A stretch of DNA of 64,000 nucleotides from the NCBI GenBank assembly GCA_036971475.1, contig JBAIZL010000002.1, forward strand, positions 233,507,643 to 233,571,642, read 5' to 3'. The notes below the pieces were generated by a model. It was not told where the DNA came from. It searched no databases and saw only the letters and a program-made list of their open reading frames with translations. The translations under genes and the position numbers were made by a program. The number at the start of each line of letters is the position of its first letter. Within the stretch, counting starts at the first letter, position 1. Origin of the DNA: Prosapia bicincta (taxonomy: Eukaryota > Arthropoda > Insecta > Hemiptera > Cercopidae). This document shows positions 34,567-46,258 of the stretch, one piece after another.

Positions 34567-36389
34567 ATTAGCAACAAAAAGAAATAGAAATAAGATAGTA
34601 TGTTTTGTAATGGTGAGATAAATAACGCTGGTAATTGATTGTGAATGAGTAACCTTATCCAGATGAAATGGGTTGTTACTGCCAGGAAGCAAACCATCAG
34701 ATTAAAAAAAAAATAATTCTCACTGGATTATATTTTAGCTGCTGAAAATGGTTTTGTTTAAATTTTTTAGCAATATATATCAACGAATTAGTGTTATATT
34801 TATTTAGAAATAGTAGAGAATAATTACGGTAATTTTTATACTCCAGTCAGTGAAACCCACACCCCAGCACTACATTTTGAAAGCACAATTCAATGAATTT
34901 TAAAAAATTTATGTTTTCCATCTTGTCACTCAACATACACTTGTAGTTTGAAAAAATATTTAAGAGAGTTTTATGTGAAATGCGCTGACAAATCGTATAA
35001 ATCCCGCCCCACATATCTGTATCTAATAGTTTAGGATAAACATAGGGTAAAGCAAAAAAACGTTACGGTCGAAAACAGTTTGTGTGTTTGAACTACAATA
35101 ATTTTATTAGATTGCTTTTAAACCTTAAAAATGAATAACAAAATTTATAGAAAATTTAATTAAAAAAAAATAATAATAATATAAAAATCAATAAAACTAA
35201 TGCAGTTTTCTTCTAAATAAATGTTAACACTTAAAACTAAAAAAATAAGAGTATCGCGGATTGCTAACGAAGTAGCCTAATGATAAAATGTAAGTCAACT
35301 TCTCTCGAAATAATTTTATTACAAATCGAAAATATATTCAAATAATCTACATAGTTATTTATAAAATTACTTAATAAACTTATATTCATACCAGTATTAC
35401 AAGAGCTGCTCAAAACGTCCATCTTTAATTGGTAATACGCATCAGCCCGACGATTTAAAGAGGCCTATGAATTCTCTAACATTAGAATGTTTTTTATTTC
35501 TTAGGTTGCAATCATTATTTAGTGTGAAAACCCATGTACTTTAACCCATTTTTGAGCATACACTAAAGACTCCGTGTGTTTCAAAATTTTGGCCTCGTCG
35601 AGTTACAGGGCGATACAAATAAGCTGGCGTTCAGTCATGTTGGAAATACATGCGTCTTCGTCTTGTCAGTGGTACATCCACTAAGAGCTCAGGTATTTCT
35701 GTTTGAAGAAAATTCGACGACTAAGGATTTTAGTTGAAGGTAACAAATAACCTTCACTGCTTCGTTACCAATGAGTGATTTTCATAATTTTTAGATAATT
35801 TGTGTGTTTCTAAATAAAACTGAATTTAAAACAGACTTTTACGATTTATTGACTCGATTTAGAATTTTTTGTAAATAAAGTGCTCTACGAACTTAATTTA
35901 TCACTTTTGTTTATTGGTACAACATTTAACAGAGGTATTGTAGTTTAAACGCAAAAAATGTTTCTCCGATCTATAATTTTTTGTTTTAAAGCAACATTTT
36001 CCTAATCTATTGAACATCGAGTTCAGGGACAAGTTTTATACTATTTCACAGCTCATTTTACATTCAACCCATCTAATAAACAAACTCAATTAACGACCTA
36101 AAATTATCAAAGAGAGTTAATTTAATGTCAGGAGTTTAATATCATGTGACATCTTTGACTCTGCATAACTAGTCAACGAATCATTTTCGAACACATGTTT
36201 CTATGAACCTTTTCATTTTTTTGGTGAGAGGAGTAAACTTGTAACATTTTGGCGAATTCCTTCTGAAACATTTTGTAGTCCATAAAATCGCTAGAATCTC
36301 ATTTATCATTTGCAGCTGAACGCAAAAAAAGATGAGGAGTGAATGAAAGACGCACACAACTCTGCTCCTATAAAGAGTAGACAACCAAG
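34567..36389. other. Right border of the bacterial insert and AT-rich host DNA
   Basis: 34,567-34,850 is probably still insert by composition; after about 34,860 no bacterial feature is seen. No gene recognised. An open frame at 36,181-36,435 (minus) has no family features. Confidence 0.4.
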
Positions 36390-36849
36390 CAATATAAATG
36401 GAAGGATGTAGTCTGGTACATGAAAGGATTGACAAACTTTGGTTGGCTGATCTGCCAACTGCTTCGGCCCTTGTTCAGGATGTGTCCGCGGTGCATAGGT
36501 GTCGGAGCCTGTTCACATTATTACAAGTGTTCGATGCTCATCCAGTCGAGCTAATGAGAAAAGTTATAGATCTTAGAGATTGGGAGTTGGAAATGATCTT
36601 TATATGATCAAATGCTGTACCCGTTCCTATATTCCCACCCGTGAAACGATGTCTGACCTAAATACATCTATGGAACCAAAACATACGTCTAATGGAACTA
36701 TTTTGAGGAGGACACATCAGGTCCATCTGATGAGCCTAAGGGTGATGAGAGGAGTATAAAGTTGAGGGGGAAACGTCGCTGACATTGCCATCTCCAAAAT
36801 ATTAGCTTAGGTACTTTCAAGTGGCGAAGAAGGAAATGTTCTATCTAAA
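36390..36849. other. GC-richer DNA before the LINE fossil
   Basis: A 69-codon open frame (36,398-36,607) with HPVELMRKVIDLRDWELEMI looks protein-like but is not recognised. It could be an upstream part of the LINE that follows. Confidence 0.35.
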
Positions 36850-39060
36850 GTATCTCCCTTCCCTATTAACAATGCTATCACTGCATACGCCTGAGGTCCA
36901 GTCAGTTCTATTAAAAAATTAAGAAATGGAACACTGCTTGCTGATGTCAATGTAGTGATAGACAAACTCTTTCTCTTGGTTAGAAGCGACAGTATTTCTC
37001 CTATTGAAGCTTGGTAAAGTCAAAACCAATTACAATATTTATAGGTCTATATCTCTTACAAGCGCCATGTGCAAGCTAATGGAGAAGATGGTCAACCACA
37101 GTCTTGTCTGGTACATAGAAACGAACTGTCTTTATTGCAACGAACAGTGTGGTTTCAGACGATCATCTGTTTACCAATTTATTTTGTCAGAATCCGCTAT
37201 TTAAGGTGCCTTTCTCTTCCGTTAAACACTCTTTCCTAGCATCCATCGCTAGGCTCACGTCAAGTAGATCTTTCCGCCTTTGTCTTGAAGGGATCTATTC
37301 CAACCGTTATAAACAGGAAAATGATGTACCGTAGGGCAGCATGCTGAGCGTAACAATGTTTGCCGTTGACATTAGTATTATAACATGTATTATACGATCT
37401 ACAGTACACTGTCCCCTCTTTATAGATGATTTCTCTATTTATGTGCCTGCTCGAAATATGGTAACCGTGGAAAGATCTTTCCAGTTAGTGATAGGCAGAC
37501 TAGAGGATTGGTCAAGAACTACAGGTTTTAAGTTCTCTACTTAGAGAACCAAATGTATAGCAATTAGTCAACACCAGGAGCACATCCTTTATCTTGATAA
37601 AGTTCAACTTCAAACCACGGATGATGTTCGATTTTTAGGTTTTTATTTGATAATAGACTTTCATTGATCTCTCATGTTCATACTTTGAAAGTGAGATGAA
37701 GCAAGAAAATATATATGTTGAGAGTCCTAAGTGGTACGAATTTGGGAGCTGACAGAAATAGTATGCTTCGATGCAATCGCACAGTCGATATCTCGTGCAT
37801 AGACCATGGCTGTCATTATGTCCTATTCATCCGCACGACCTACAGCTTTAAAAACTCACGATGCCTTCCACCACTCTGGACTTAGACTTGCTACTGGTGC
37901 GTTCACAACTAGACCGATCTATAGCCTTCTTGTCGAGGCTAGGGAACCTTCCTTGTCAAAACGACGTCAAATGCTAAACATATCTCGTTTATTTCTGGAC
38001 ATCGAAGTAAACTTAATTATTCTTCATTCAAAATGGTCTTTCACAACCAGTACGCACCTAACTATGATGTACATGAACGATCAGCCTCGCCATTCGTCAT
38101 AAGAACGTTACACATAATCGATATCTGTGAGTTGGTACTTCCTACTACATTCGAACGAACAATGTACCCCATCTACATCCTTGGATAGTAAAAATGCCAA
38201 ATTTCGATATCTTTATTGTCCAGTTTTATCAAACACACTACTGCTGATGGGGTTTAACACCTGGTGTTTTTGACAATTTCCAGATCCCACGAATAGAGTG
38301 AATTTATTTTCACTGACTGGTCTAAACTGGACAATGGCGTTAGGTGTGCGGTTTATGCGTTACTACGTACCTACACGTACGGATTAGCCACGGCTTGTAG
38401 TGTTTTCACAGCAGAACTGTTTGTCATTTGTAAAGCTCTTACCGTCATTTAATCTAGATTTTCTCATTACCTTCTGTGTTCCGACTCTGAAAGTGCACTT
38501 CAGAAGTTTAAGGATGTGTTATCCGTGAACCCTTTAGTTGGGGATATTTTGTTTGCATTACAAAATCTTACATTGGGATGGGGGGGTTAACATTTTGTTG
38601 GGTTCCTGGTCACTGTCGGATTACCGGTCACATAATAGCGGATGATGCGCCAAAGTGTTAAGACACACACCGAGTTATGACATCTGATTACATTAGTTAT
38701 ATTAAACTCTCATTGGGTGATGCTAGGAATGATGAATGACAATGTGTCAATTAAAAAGGGCTAATGGATATTAAGGATACCGTCCGTAAATGGATATCTT
38801 CTTTTCGTTCGAAACGTAAGGAGGAAGTAGTGGCTACCTGCCAAAACATCGGCCACTCTTATCTAACTATATTGTTTATCTGATGCGTTGCGAGGACCCG
38901 TCGTTATATCAGTTCTGTGGATAAATACCAGTCATATACTGATAGATTTTAGTGGTTTGAAACATGTTTGCGACAGGTTTATTATGTAAGGCAGTTGAAA
39001 GCTGGTGTCAAAGGACTATGCCGCGGCTGTCGACCGTGTCATCGCGTTCATCGCCACCTA
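36850..39060 (+). pseudogene. Internally deleted I/R1-group LINE (ORF1, RT and RNase H remnants)
   Basis: A short ORF1 piece (36,860-36,990) reads SSIKKLRNGTLLADV, the KKLRxGxLLVEV block of LINE gag-like proteins. It runs straight into reverse transcriptase at about 37,010, so the ORF1 end and endonuclease are deleted. RT blocks are NYNIYRSISLTSAMCKLMEK (YRPIaLTs), QCGFRRSS, a DVP-GSMLSVTMF block, and FIDDFSIYVPARN at 37,419 (catalytic DD kept, preceding Tyr changed to Phe), then GRLEDWSRTTGFKFS and DDVRFLGFYL. An RNase H remnant follows at about 38,305-38,640, with FTDWSKLDNGVRC, FTAELFVICKAL, CSDSESALQKF and a degenerate VPGH-like block. A C-terminal EDPSLYQFCG resembles the zinc motif after RNase H. 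Many stops; inactive. RNase H favours the I/R1 groups over Jockey proper. Confidence 0.8.
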
Positions 39061-39760
39061 AATATACTTTTTAAAAGTTGATATTTGAACTTTTAAAATT
39101 CATAATTTACATTTTTTACATTTAACGTGGTATAGAAATATTCATCTTATTTTGTGTTTAGAGTTTAATTATTGTTAACAAACAATTTTTTTAATATTTT
39201 TATTTATTTTCTACATTAGGTGTTAATTTTTATTTTTATAGATTTATTGTTATGTTGCTTTGTTAACTATTGTTACGTGTTACTTATTGTTGTTGTATTT
39301 ATTTATTGGTATGTTTTTCTTTATTGTTAGACATTTATTTTTCTATAATTACTCTTATGTTTAAATTTTGTTTTTTAACATTTGTAATTTAAGTTTTATA
39401 TAAAATTTTATATTTCAGTTCTATCTAAAATATTGTATTTTTCTTTACTATTGATTAGCGATGGTAACCATAATTGGTTTTTCGCTAGATAAAAATATCA
39501 GATCTATGAGGTCAATAAAACAATTATGCTTCATTATTTCATAAGATAAGTTATCCTACTATATTTTCTTTTTCTAGACTCCTACTAAGTATTCATTTAT
39601 GATTCAGCCTCAATTTTATACTTTAGTTGAAAATTTGTTTACATGACTTTAAACCATTTAGACGATCACATAGGTCCTAGTATATTAGTTTTTATTTGGT
39701 TAACCTGTTTATCGGTTTTTGTGAATCCTGATTTATTTTTCATGTAATGTGTGTTATATA
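39061..39760. other. T-rich DNA
   Basis: No gene recognised. Very T-rich from 39,060 to 39,450, possibly the LINE 3' untranslated tail. Confidence 0.4.
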
Positions 39761-39761
39761 A

Positions 39762-39838
39762 ATTTTGATGTCAGCATTATTATCTCTCACACCATACGAC
39801 AGTCATTATGTGAGAGATAATAATGCTGATATCAAAAT
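39762..39838. repeat. 29 bp inverted repeat with 19 bp loop
   Basis: Left arm 39,762-39,790 and right arm 39,810-39,838 are complementary at 28 of 29 positions (core CAGCATTATTATCTCTCAC and its reverse complement). A weaker match extends outward (TGTAATGTGTG against the complement of ACACAATTACATT). The transcript would fold into a long hairpin. It may be a MITE remnant or an inverted duplication; no mature small-RNA evidence is available. Confidence 0.93.
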
Positions 39839-39839
39839 A

Positions 39840-42197
39840 CACAATTACATTATTATTGTATTTAGGGCCTAACTGTTTGAAGATAGTGTAAAAATAACAA
39901 CATATATAGCATACTGGTATAAAACGTTTAGATTTAAAACAAAGTAATGGCGCATATAACTATGAATCATGTGCAAATGAGTTTAAAGAGATGGCATATT
40001 TATGATTCCCCATCAAATTCTTATAATACTAATGTTATACTTGAAATTCTGATTATACCTTATCTTGATCAAATATTGTATCTTTGATGTGATTTGTCGG
40101 CGTGAAATATAAAAAACAATTAAAGCTATTGCATACAGATAATAATTATGACATAATACATTACCACGTACCTATTCAAATGTGTTTATTGTATATAATG
40201 CAGGCAAAGGTTTTATAAAATTTTTATGTTTATAATCCCAATAAAATAAGTTATATTTAGTAAGAGGAACGCAAGCACTTTGTAGTGTAAATCGATTTTA
40301 AATTAAATAAAGTTAAAGTTCAAAAAGTTTAGAGGACCAAGGAAATTACAAAAACCCGTTCTGTCGCAGAAAGACATTCATTATGCCGTAAAGAAGAAAG
40401 TCTAAAAAGGGGTTCCCTCGGTTTTAGAATTAAATCTAAAGGGATAAAGTTTTTCTTTTCGTTTTTAACGCAACAGTTTAAATTGTTTTTATACACAAAG
40501 AAGTTAAGTTTACCTCGTTGTTCACTTTTTCATTATACAGCTTTATCTTTCAGATGATGATAATGTGTACCGTATTAACAACATGGAAATAATTACCAGA
40601 GGAATTCAATGTTGTGTTTGAAAGCAAATTGCTACTCCTTATTAATTATTTGTTATTGGAAAGCTATTATTTTCCTTTATATTTGTAAGTTCTCATAAAA
40701 GATTTTTGAAAAGGTTATTTAGCGGGAAGATGTTTTATCCTTAGTTATATCGAAACGTGAGGATTCATAATGGTGAATGGCATAATCTGGTCTGATACCA
40801 TAACGTACCGGCTTAGGTAGATAACGGGTTTCCGATTATCTTCATGTTTTTTCAAGAATATTTAAACAGGACAGGTTTTGAAACTACATAATCAGTATCC
40901 ATCGAATGCAAACTTGGTTTTAAGTAGGCCTACATCCCGTTTGAATTTACAAATATAATATATAAATCCATAAAGTATTGCCAATTTATTTATGCTGTAG
41001 CGATATGTGCATCAATAAAACCGTATATTTATTTACTATTATAAATAATTTAACTAAAGTGTGCAATCTCAATATTTACGGTGTAATTACAACGATCATA
41101 GGTTTCGTTTTATTGTTTTACACGTTTTATTGGCAGTATGAGATATATTAACATGTTTTTATTTTAACCTATATAAAAGTTAATCTTCAACAAGGATATG
41201 GCTTTATTTTGGAAATATAAAAAAGGTGTTTATTAATATCCAATTACTTCAAGTAAATTTCAAACTTACTTTGCTTTACTCAATTTTCTACTCTTAATTC
41301 TATTATATTGCTATACCATTTCGAAATCTATTTGTTATCACCTATTCCTAGAGCATTCCAATTACTGTGCTAAAGAAATGCTTTACTTCTTGCGGAAACT
41401 GTCTAGGAAATTAGAATTCACCTAGGCACTCTATGGGACGCTGTCTGGAGCAAAATTCAAACATAAGGATTTCATTAAATCGACCTTAATAGAGAGTAAA
41501 TAATACAAACGTAACACAAGTAAATCATTAGTTGTTTATTAATGCATATGCCTTTCAACAACCCAGCTAACCGCACCATATTTTGTTGAACTACATTATA
41601 ATAAAATATAAGTAAATAACAACAAGGTTTTAAACCAAGTCCGTAACTCACAAGTAATGTTAAACATCACTGATATCAGTAATGTTGTCTGTTAGTAATT
41701 CGGACCCAAATAGAAACAGACTTACATTCAAGGGACCGTTTTGCCATTAAATTTTAAGATACTGATTAACTTTAATTCGTTAATACTAATAAATTACCTC
41801 TTAAATCTATAACATATCATAAAAAGGAAAGTAGAAAAATAAATAGATACGAGTGAATAAAACAGGTACTTTATATAAAATTATTAAAAATATAAACAAC
41901 TAATAAATTTGACACCTCCAGTGATAAAAGTAGAATTTATTTGAATATATTTTACATAACTTTACACGTGGCTGATAATTGAGATTTTATCTTTTGAACT
42001 TTATCTCTTTAACTTGAAAACCTTTTTACTCAGAAGATAATTAGAGTATGAAAGCCTTGAATGTAATTTAGAATTAAAATAATAACCAGTTGGTGGTAAA
42101 TATTGATCTGGGACGAAAATATTGGTCGTAATAGTGAACATTTCATAACAGATGAGAGTGATAATTCTATAATAATGGATATATACATTCATTTGGA
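39840..42197. other. AT-rich intergenic DNA
   Basis: No gene or repeat recognised. Confidence 0.4.

Positions 42198-42226
<29 letters not shown>
42198..42226. repeat. (GT)n microsatellite
   Basis: About 14 GT units. Confidence 0.95.
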
Positions 42227-42228
<2 letters not shown>

Positions 42229-44900
42229 GCACAAGAATGTGTGAAACATTATGGTGCGGAAGAATAAGTATTAGCTCATATACGTTGTTATTGCTATGGA
42301 TATCGATAATCACATAATTCCTCTTCGTAAAAATAATATTAGTGACTAGGGTATTAGGCTCAACGATAGAAGTCGCTTTATTAAAACAAGTCTTTCCGCT
42401 CTCGGAACTTATATTAAAGCCATATGTCACACATTTTAATAGGGCATTCTTCCTTGACAATGTGAGGGGGAGGAGGTAGGCTACATGACATATTTTTACA
42501 AGGTAGGTTTTAAATTGTCTTGTACTCTATTGGTGTTAGAAGGCTATTTAAACGGTAATACAAACATTTATTATACTAAGCAAAATAAAAAAGGAATAAA
42601 GTTGAATGATTTTTAAAAAAATTTTAATAAATCAGATAGATAGAAAAATAATATTATATGTTCGGACATAGATGCCGTCACTTTGAGCCCGTAGTTAAGG
42701 TATGATATCCTTTTTTTAAATTTAATAAAAAGATGAATCTTATGATAAAGTTTTAGGAAAATAAATTAATCGAGTTTCTAATCACTGAAAACCTGTTGCT
42801 GTGTGGCTCTTGCTACGAAGTTTATTGACAGTTCGGTAATCACGTCATCCTAAAATAGTCGATAAAGCGAGCGATACAAATATTAAATGATTTGAGAACT
42901 GTCAGACCAAAACACACATTAGTATAAAAAAATCATTTTAAGTAAACATTGTAAGTACCAAATGTAGAAATAGGGACAAATGGGAAAATGTTTCTACTTT
43001 TAATAGGTCTGATTGGAATTATTATTATAGTAAATATTCCTCGTTACTTAATTAAGTGTTCAGTAATAGTCAAAATACCAGCCAAGCGCTAAAGTAGGCC
43101 TATTAAGTAGTAGATTCCAGGCATTGGAGATTAAGAAAAACATAATAAATATGTGTTTTAAATAGCTTGTCATGTCTGATTGTGACGAATGATGATTTAC
43201 AAAATATGCACTTTTGGTGTGAAATAGTTTGAAATAAATAACCGTTAAATCCAAGTGATATTCACCAATTCATCTAAACCTTTTGAAACATAAATAGACA
43301 AATAACAATGTTGTCGCCTATATTTTCAAAACGTTATTGATGCTTGTACTTCATCCTCGTAAAGCGTCATATTTTTGTTTTAAATCAATTTAACGCCAGT
43401 ACAGGAACAGTTTAATTGAAAAACACATTTTACTTCCGAGTTTAATTGTTCCCATGGTTACAACATTAATGTTTATCGCTTGGCGGAAGTGCGGTCGTTA
43501 AACTTGACAAAATCATAAGCAAATACTAAACGCAAACATTTACATTTTTCTCCGGTAAAATATTCCAAATACTAAAACATAAATTTAAATTTTTGCTTGA
43601 TTTATATCTATGAAAACATTGACTGATTAATTTAGGCCTATATTTCGATAATGAATAAACGTCTGACAGACACGAAGTGGTCACACGAGTCATAATTACA
43701 CTCTTGTGATAGTTCAGTAACAATTTTAAAATCATGGTAAAAGCCTTGTTTTGCCATTATAATACTTCTTTCACTGCACACTTCTTTGTTGTGTATCGAT
43801 CAATCATACCCATCACATTTCCATGTTCTACAATCTTATTATAGATACGAAGGTGAGGTATTCAGGCTTTTAATTTTTTTTAAGCTTCCCATACATGTCT
43901 GAATAAAAGTTTATGCTTTTTTAAGCAAATATACAAACACAACTATCGCCTCATGTATATAAAAGTTGAAAGGTTTGAAATTAAAAGTTGGAAAGAAAAA
44001 ATGTAAACTAGAGTAGTATTTAAAATATTAGGCATAATTAATTTGAATCTGTCTAATTAAAGTTAATGTGATTAGGAAACCTAAAACAAGCAAATTCAGT
44101 AAATACCATTTACATAGTTATGATCATAGTTTATAATTGAATCTTTTGGGGTAAGTTCTTTCCGAAAACAATTCTTTGAGTTTCTTAGCTTCTAATTGCT
44201 AGTAAAGGTCTAGTAAATCCTCCATGAAATAACTTAACTAAAGTTTAGTAGATAAACTAAAAATCGTACAATAACAATTTAGGAAAATGTAGGCAAGAGT
44301 TATCCTAGATTTTCACATAATATTTGAAATTGTTTACCAATTCATTAGGAACAAAATATGAATCCATAAAATAGGTATTATGAGTTCATATTCAATCGGA
44401 TATAGAGGATTAGAAGTAAAAAGAGCCAACTATAGTTTCAATATTGCCAATCTTAAACTAATTATTAGATAAATAAATTTATTACCGCATAGTAATGTTT
44501 TTGACAGGGCAAAGTATACAAAACACAAGATTGAGTGTGAAGGGAAATGAGTGTATTAAAAAGAATAATTTATGGCTTTAGACTTGCAGGTGAAAATGGA
44601 TTCATGTTGATATACAAATAATTTATAGTCAAAGTGAACAGATATATAAGAAGGAAGAATATAAATAGAGATCAATACTTTAAGTAAAACACAGAGAATA
44701 ATTTCAGTTTAATTAAAACTAAATATACTCACTTCAAATTATGTTACGTTCGTAAACAAAATAAAATTTACTGTGACTTTATTACAACATATTATTATTG
44801 AAGTTGCTTGGTGTAATCATCTTGAATTCAATGGTTAAACTATATTTAAAAATACATAATTAAGTGAATACATAATTGCGTACTTTCTGTCGCGTTTAAA
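42227..44900. other. AT-rich intergenic DNA
   Basis: No gene recognised on either strand; short open frames lack family features. Confidence 0.4.
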
Positions 44901-44903
44901 CAC

Positions 44904-46137
44904 ATTCGTTCCTTTTACGAAGCTAACCCTCTACTGGCAGCATCGGTTAGGAGTAAAAGCTCTAACGGAATTGGATTTATGACTGAGGAATGAGGTGGGT
45001 TGTTTGTGTTGTGTGTCATATAATAGAAAAGGCTATTGGCTTCAGAGTGTCTGAGATAAATTAATACGTTTTATTTATCTGTTGCGTAGTGTTTGTAGAT
45101 TTCATATTTTTCTAAGGTTGTTGTTGTTTTACTTTGTTTTAATGTGTGTACATCATTTAAATTAGTGTGTATGACGGTGTATGTGTATTGGGTGTTTTTT
45201 AAGTGTTTTACGTAGATTTAGGGTTTGTTTGTTTTTCTTGGGTAATGTGTTCTTCTAAGCGTGTTTAGAATGACCTGCCGGTTGGGTCGATGTAATAGTT
45301 GGGACAATCGTTACAAGTTAATTTGTAAATACCTGAGAGCTTGAATTTGTCAGTTTTTTTGAAAATGTTGTTTATGCTGTCTTAAAGTGGTTGTATTTTT
45401 GTAGGATATTTGGTAAAGGAGTTTTTGAATGTGGAGGCTTTTTTGTGTTTGTTTTTGCTGTGGTAGGTGAGCGATATGTATTTGTTGTTTTTTTGTGTGG
45501 TTTGTCTGCGTGGCTGTTTGATGGTGTTTGTGTTTAATTTTCCTGAGTATGTTGTCTATGAGTGTGTGCTGGAAGCCATATTGTTGAGTGATGTTAATGG
45601 TAGGTTTATGGTATTAAGTTCTTTGTCATAGTCTTTCCGTAGCATTGGTATATTGATTAGGTGGTGTAACATATGATTAAATGCAGCGTGTTTCTGTTGT
45701 ATGGGGTGATTAGATATATTATGTATGACAATTTCGGTAGGTGTGGTTTTCTGTATATTTTAAAATTGTGTCTAGTGTTATGTTTGGTGATGGTAAGATC
45801 TAGAAAGTTTACTTTTATGTTTTCTCCTAATTCGAGGGTAAATGTGAGGTTTTGGTGTATGGTCTTAATGTAATTGTGTAGTTGTTTGATTTGCTATTTA
45901 TTGTATAATATTTAAATTTCATCTACACATCTATGGTAATAAATTATTTTATGTGTATGTTTTTGTTGTGTAGAATATACTGTTGTTCGATATTATGTAA
46001 GAATATTTCTGCTAGGATGCCTGAGATGGGGGAACCAATAGGGAGGCCATCTTCCTGTGTGTAGAATTTGTTTTGGTATGTGAAGTAGTTTTGTGAGTTG
46101 ATGAGTTTGGTGAGTGTGATGATTTCATGTGTGAGCT
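44904..46137 (-). mobile_element. 5'-truncated PLE copy, minus strand
   Basis: Read on the minus strand from 46,137, this copy begins within the reverse transcriptase (LTHEIITLTKLINSQNYFTY, then EDGLPIGSPISGILAEIF). A degenerate catalytic box follows near 45,930 (YYHRCVDEI instead of YVDD). Toward 45,340-45,060 lies a GIY-YIG-type domain with a TGRSF block. At 45,030-44,904 is a terminal repeat. That repeat is the inverted counterpart of 46,138-46,258, sharing TTCGTTCCTTTTACGAAGCT. The 5' part (N-terminal region and first RT motifs) is missing where it meets the plus-strand copy. Inactive. Confidence 0.85.
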
Positions 46138-46258
46138 TATGACACACAACTGAAACAACATATTCCATTCCTCAGTTATAAATCCAATCTCGTTAGAGCT
46201 TGTACACCTAATCGATGCCGCCAGTAGAAAGTTAGCTTCGTAAAAGGAACGAATGTTT
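46138..46258 (+). repeat. PLE terminal repeat (pLTR), 5' copy
   Basis: Its start (GACACACAACTGAAACAACA) recurs at 48,731-48,750 as a direct repeat, and its whole length recurs inverted at 44,904-45,030. PLEs characteristically carry such pseudo-LTRs. Confidence 0.85.

Larger units (their letters stand above)
31165..34850. mobile_element. Laterally transferred Wolbachia (Rickettsiales) DNA segment
   Basis: A broken bacterial ispG, a block of TGTCATCCCAGTGC-type intergenic repeats typical of Wolbachia genomes, and a second broken bacterial-looking gene follow one another on the plus strand. Flanking sequence on both sides is arthropod repeat DNA. Several frameshifts, stops and deletions show long residence in the nucleus without selection. 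The exact borders are not visible. The left one lies between the 28 bp minisatellite and 31,486; the right one lies between 34,566 and about 34,860. See the separate entries for its parts. Confidence 0.85.

Noticed and set aside
31165..34850. Contamination by a living Wolbachia genome
   Set aside because: Multiple frameshifts and deletions in both genes, and arthropod repeats on both sides, fit an integrated old copy better, although read-level proof is lacking.
37806..38102. 98-codon open frame as a host gene
   Set aside because: It lies between the RT and RNase H remnants of the LINE fossil and reads as LINE connection sequence.
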